A stretch of DNA of 7,734 bases, taken from MWAR01 sp036567845 (lineage in GTDB: Bacteria > Muiribacteriota > Ozemobacteria > Ozemobacterales > Ozemobacteraceae). The translations under genes and the position numbers were made by a program. The DNA lies in the NCBI GenBank assembly GCA_036567845.1, contig DATCTT010000274.1:1-7734 (forward strand), given 5' to 3'. The notes beneath the pieces are model-generated. The model was not told the origin of the DNA and did no database searches. It saw nothing but the letters and a program-made list of their open reading frames with translations. Each line of letters starts with the position of its first letter. The first letter of the stretch is position 1. Shown in pieces: positions 5,134 through 7,734 of the stretch.

Positions 5134-6555
5134 TCAGCCGGCGTGGTTGGGGGAGCCGAGGAGCTGGGAGACGGTGACGAACCGGTAGCCGCACTTTTTG
5201 AGGGCAGGTATCAGCACCGGAAGCACGCGCAGGGCCCCGGGGTGGATGTCATGGAACAGGACGATGCACTCGGGGGAAAACGAGCGCACCACGCGTGCCA
5301 GCATCCGGTCGCTGCTTCCGCCGGCCCAGTCACGGCTGTCCGCATCCCACATGACTTCGCGCCAGCCCTGGCCCTGGATCATCCCGCGCACCCGCGCGTT
5401 CGTGTGCCCGTAGGGGGGGCGCACCAGCCGCGGCGATGATCCGGTCAACATCGCGATCATGTCGGCCGTCCGGCGCAGCTCGCCGAGCCCGGCCCCCGAG
5501 CCCTGGTTCACCAGGGATTTGTGGCTCCAGGTATGGTTCGCGATCTCGTGGCCTTCCTCCGACATGCGGGTGATCAGGTCCGGATACGCCTCGGCGCGCG
5601 AGCCGAGCACGAAGAACGTCGCCTTGACGCCCTGGGCCCGGAAGTAATCGAGCAGCTGTCTGGTATAGGCGGCATGCGGGCCGTCATCGAACGTTAGTGC
5701 GACCAGTTTCGCTCCGCCCCCGCCCGAAAGACGGCTGATGGCAGCTGCGCACGTGTCGATCGTGTAGGGCTCTGCCGGTTCGATCCGGGGCGGCGGGGAA
5801 GGCCGCCGCGCGACCGCCGGTTTTTCCGGGGTGCCGGCGGGGGGCGGGAGGCGGTCCGGTGGCACTGGCGTATCCCGCCGGCCGAGCGCGAACGAATCAT
5901 CGAGTCCGAGGTTGCCGTCCATGACCGGAGGCTTGAACTCTCCCGGGAGCGGAAGCTGCGGAATGCCGGGAACATGCGCCCAGGCCGTCGGGGGCGGAAC
6001 CTGGACGCCCAGTTCGGCCAGCTTTCGGGCCGCCGGCTCGAACCCCGGGTTCGTGCGCAGGGCCGCCTGGAACGACGAAATCGCCTCGGCGCGCCGCCCC
6101 GTCTCCTTATACAACAGACCGAGATTGTGATACAGCCAGTAGGACGGTTCGACCCGCAGGCCGGCCGCGAAGACGCGCAGCGCATCGTCATACCGTTTCT
6201 GCGTTTTCAGCGCCGAGCCGAGATTGTTATACAGATGCACATACCGAGGATCGATCGCCAGGCCCCGCTGCCACAGGAGTATGGCATCCGACAGCCGTCC
6301 GGCCCGCGCATAGATGATGCCCATCGAATTGAGCACCCCCACATCCCGTGGGTTCTGCTCGAGCTGCTGGCGAAGCACTTCGAAATCCTTCATCAGATCC
6401 GGCGGCGTCGAGGGGTCCGCCTGAACTGCGCCATCCGAGCGCCGGCGGCCCACTTCCTGCATCCTGCCGGTCGGGTCTGAATCCGCTCCGTGCGCAGAAC
6501 CCGCGATGCCGAGCAACAGCAGCGCGCAGAGGGTCAGGAGCCATCGATGATGCAT
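5134..6555 (-). CDS. Exported TPR-containing polysaccharide deacetylase (NodB family, CE4)
   Basis: This encodes 473 residues. ATG 6555 is chosen over 6585 because GGAGG (6569-6565) precedes it by 9 bases and the protein then begins with a clean Sec signal (MHHRWLLTLCALLLLGIAGS, cleavage near AHG-A). Three tetratricopeptide repeats span about residues 73-180, followed by a Pro-rich linker to about 265. The NodB domain follows with all five CE4 motifs: TFDDGP (288-293, base D290 and metal ligand D291), HTWSH (341-345, metal histidines), RPPYG (379-383), WDADSRDW (403-410) and LFHDIH (433-438). It should remove acetyl groups from N-acetylated glycans such as peptidoglycan or an exopolysaccharide; the TPRs may dock it to a partner. 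The CxxCH toroid gene ends 51 bases upstream. The enzyme family is certain, the substrate unknown. Confidence 0.95.
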   Translation of the reverse strand: MHHRWLLTLCALLLLGIAGSAHGADSDPTGRMQEVGRRRSDGAVQADPSTPPDLMKDFEVLRQQLEQNPRDVGVLNSMGIIYARAGRLSDAILLWQRGLAIDPRYVHLYNNLGSALKTQKRYDDALRVFAAGLRVEPSYWLYHNLGLLYKETGRRAEAISSFQAALRTNPGFEPAARKLAELGVQVPPPTAWAHVPGIPQLPLPGEFKPPVMDGNLGLDDSFALGRRDTPVPPDRLPPPAGTPEKPAVARRPSPPPRIEPAEPYTIDTCAAAISRLSGGGGAKLVALTFDDGPHAAYTRQLLDYFRAQGVKATFFVLGSRAEAYPDLITRMSEEGHEIANHTWSHKSLVNQGSGAGLGELRRTADMIAMLTGSSPRLVRPPYGHTNARVRGMIQGQGWREVMWDADSRDWAGGSSDRMLARVVRSFSPECIVLFHDIHPGALRVLPVLIPALKKCGYRFVTVSQLLGSPNHAG

Positions 6556-6564
6556 GCGATTCGA

Positions 6565-6569
6565 CCTCC
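6565..6569 (-). promoter_or_regulatory. Ribosome binding site deciding the deacetylase start
   Basis: GGAGG on the minus strand lies 9 bases before ATG 6555. The alternative ATG 6585 would place this sequence inside the coding region and put ten polar residues before the signal peptide; the nearest AAAGG for that start is more than 15 bases away. Confidence 0.75.
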
Positions 6570-6606
6570 GGTCGGCACTACCCATCGGCAGTTGTCGCGG
6601 TTTCCT

Positions 6607-7734
6607 TTATCGCGGGAATGGTTCCCGGTAAAGCAGTTGGAAGAGCCGCCAGATGCGCCTCTTCAGGCTTCTGTCCGGGAGCTGGCCTTCCGGGGCTTCC
6701 TGCGCCGTCTGGATCGTTTCGGCAACCGGCGCGAGGCCGTGCTCCCGGAGCACTCCCTCGCGAAGAGCCAGCAGCTCCGGATCCCGTTCCCCTGACAGCT
6801 CCGCGAGAAAGGGACCGGGAAGCGGCAGCCCCGCGGTTGCCCCCTGTTCTTCCCCCGGCACCGAGATCGAGAACAGGCGCCAGAGCTGTTTTTCGACCCC
6901 GTCCCTCCCGCTATCGAGATACGCTTTTGCACGGGCGAGGGCCTCGAGCTGTCTTGGATCGAGCTGCTCACCCCGCTCGAGAGCCGTCGCTTTCAGGGCA
7001 TCGAGGAGATCCGCAAACAGGCGCGCCGCGAATGGCTTGCCCAGAAACACCGGCGGGAAGGTGAAGTCGAGGGTTGGCACCCCGTCCGTTTGAGGCTGGC
7101 TGATCAGGAAACCCGCAGCCTTCCTCACCGTCTCCATGGCCGCGTCATCGCCGCAGAACTTCTGCAGGACGGAAAGGGTGGCCGCTGCTACCAGCGAAGG
7201 GGTCACAATGCCATATTCCGGATGGTTCGCCGCTGGGAACGAGCCATCAGATGCTTGCATGGTAATAATATCGTCCGCAATAGATGCGAGGGTTTCTCGC
7301 GGTGTCTGGAGACACCGGAACTCGGCCAGCGTGGCGGTCCAGGCGAGAGGGAGGGCGATGTGGCACCGGAAACATCGGTCGCGGTTCTGGAGCTCGAGCG
7401 TGGTCTGGGCGATCGCGTCCAGTTCGGTTTCGAGCGCCCGCAGCCGGGCTTCGACACCCACGAGATACAGGGGCTGGGATGGGGGAGCGACCACGCCGGC
7501 TGGGGAGGCGAGGACGGGAACGAGCTCCAGCCAGCCGGTGGAAGTCTCCTTCGGTTCGACCCGGAAAGCCTCGTCGGCCGGATCGGCCAGCCTGACCACC
7601 GTCATCGCGTGTTCGCCGCGCACCAGCAGCGCAGAGCCACGGCTTCCCTCGCCGAACACCTCGCGGGCCTCGGTCGGGACGACGACGAGATCGACCGCCA
7701 TCGGAACGGCGAACGTGATGCGGCAGCCCCCGCC
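6607..7734 (-). CDS. Alpha-toroid (terpenoid cyclase/prenyltransferase-like) protein with CxxCH motif, 5' partial
   Basis: The frame is open from the window edge to TAA at 6609-6607. An ATG at 7701 is possible, but it has no ribosome site and the 11 upstream codons (GGGCRITFAVP) read as coding, so the start is probably outside. Counting from that ATG, residues 1-80 look beta-rich. A heptad-like helix (about 84-106) leads to CFRCH at 110-114, a c-type-heme-like motif. Residues about 135-182 (IADDIITMQASDGSFPAANH, then TPSLVAAATLSVLQKF) resemble a prenyltransferase/squalene cyclase alpha-alpha repeat, and helical repeats continue to about 265. Two WRLF-containing segments occur near 274-277 and 351-354. 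No cyclase DxDD is visible, so this is more likely a structural relative than a cyclase. Heme binding would require export, and the signal region is not in view. The deacetylase follows on the same strand. Confidence 0.7.
   Translation of the reverse strand, partial: GGGCRITFAVPMAVDLVVVPTEAREVFGEGSRGSALLVRGEHAMTVVRLADPADEAFRVEPKETSTGWLELVPVLASPAGVVAPPSQPLYLVGVEARLRALETELDAIAQTTLELQNRDRCFRCHIALPLAWTATLAEFRCLQTPRETLASIADDIITMQASDGSFPAANHPEYGIVTPSLVAAATLSVLQKFCGDDAAMETVRKAAGFLISQPQTDGVPTLDFTFPPVFLGKPFAARLFADLLDALKATALERGEQLDPRQLEALARAKAYLDSGRDGVEKQLWRLFSISVPGEEQGATAGLPLPGPFLAELSGERDPELLALREGVLREHGLAPVAETIQTAQEAPEGQLPDRSLKRRIWRLFQLLYREPFPR

Overview
The window is a dense, GC-rich bacterial segment with ten protein-coding genes and one conspicuous intergenic hairpin repeat. 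A lipoprotein with a clear lipobox (LAGC followed by a run of glycines) and a Sec-exported polysaccharide deacetylase point to a diderm bacterium. Codons in the long genes are strongly G/C at third positions. I cannot assign a phylum: no rRNA or tRNA is present, and the recognised families (YdjI-type SPFH, Smr, VapBC, peptidase M30, NodB, DUF2442, DUF4160) are spread over many lineages.

Layout. Positions 1-1164 (minus) hold an SPFH/virion-core-type protein with three C-terminal zinc ribbons; its 3' end lies outside the window. A 148-base divergent region separates it from a plus-strand run: a small Smr-domain protein (1313-1627), a VapB-type antitoxin and VapC PIN toxin overlapping by ATGA (1713-1979, 1976-2362), and a large secreted lipoprotein with peptidase M30-type zinc motifs (2475-4091) that has its own good sigma-70-like promoter and a structured leader. 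The plus-strand run meets a minus-strand run at a roughly 130-base imperfect inverted repeat (4089-4218). That repeat is built from 8-base units of CACAGAG type, and its arms include the stop codons of both converging genes.

The minus-strand run reads from right to left. First comes a 5'-partial alpha-toroid-like protein with a CxxCH motif (6607-7734), then a TPR plus NodB polysaccharide deacetylase with signal peptide (5134-6555), a DUF4160 protein (4766-5062), a DUF2442 protein (4465-4761) and a two-helix small membrane protein (4216-4458). The CxxCH protein and the deacetylase lie 51 bases apart by the preferred start and probably share a transcript. DUF4160, DUF2442 and the membrane protein are separated by 4 and 6 bases and form a tight cassette.

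Functionally the window looks like a mixture. There are envelope or exported functions (M30 lipoprotein, deacetylase, CxxCH protein), a YdjI-type membrane-stress SPFH protein, and two compact two-gene modules: VapBC, which is certain as a family call, and DUF4160/DUF2442, which is only toxin-antitoxin-like by organisation. The points most worth following up are the composite hairpin repeat fused to two stop codons, the CxxCH toroid protein next to the TPR-deacetylase, and the DUF4160-DUF2442-membrane protein trio. I did not find a clearly novel defence or mobile system.
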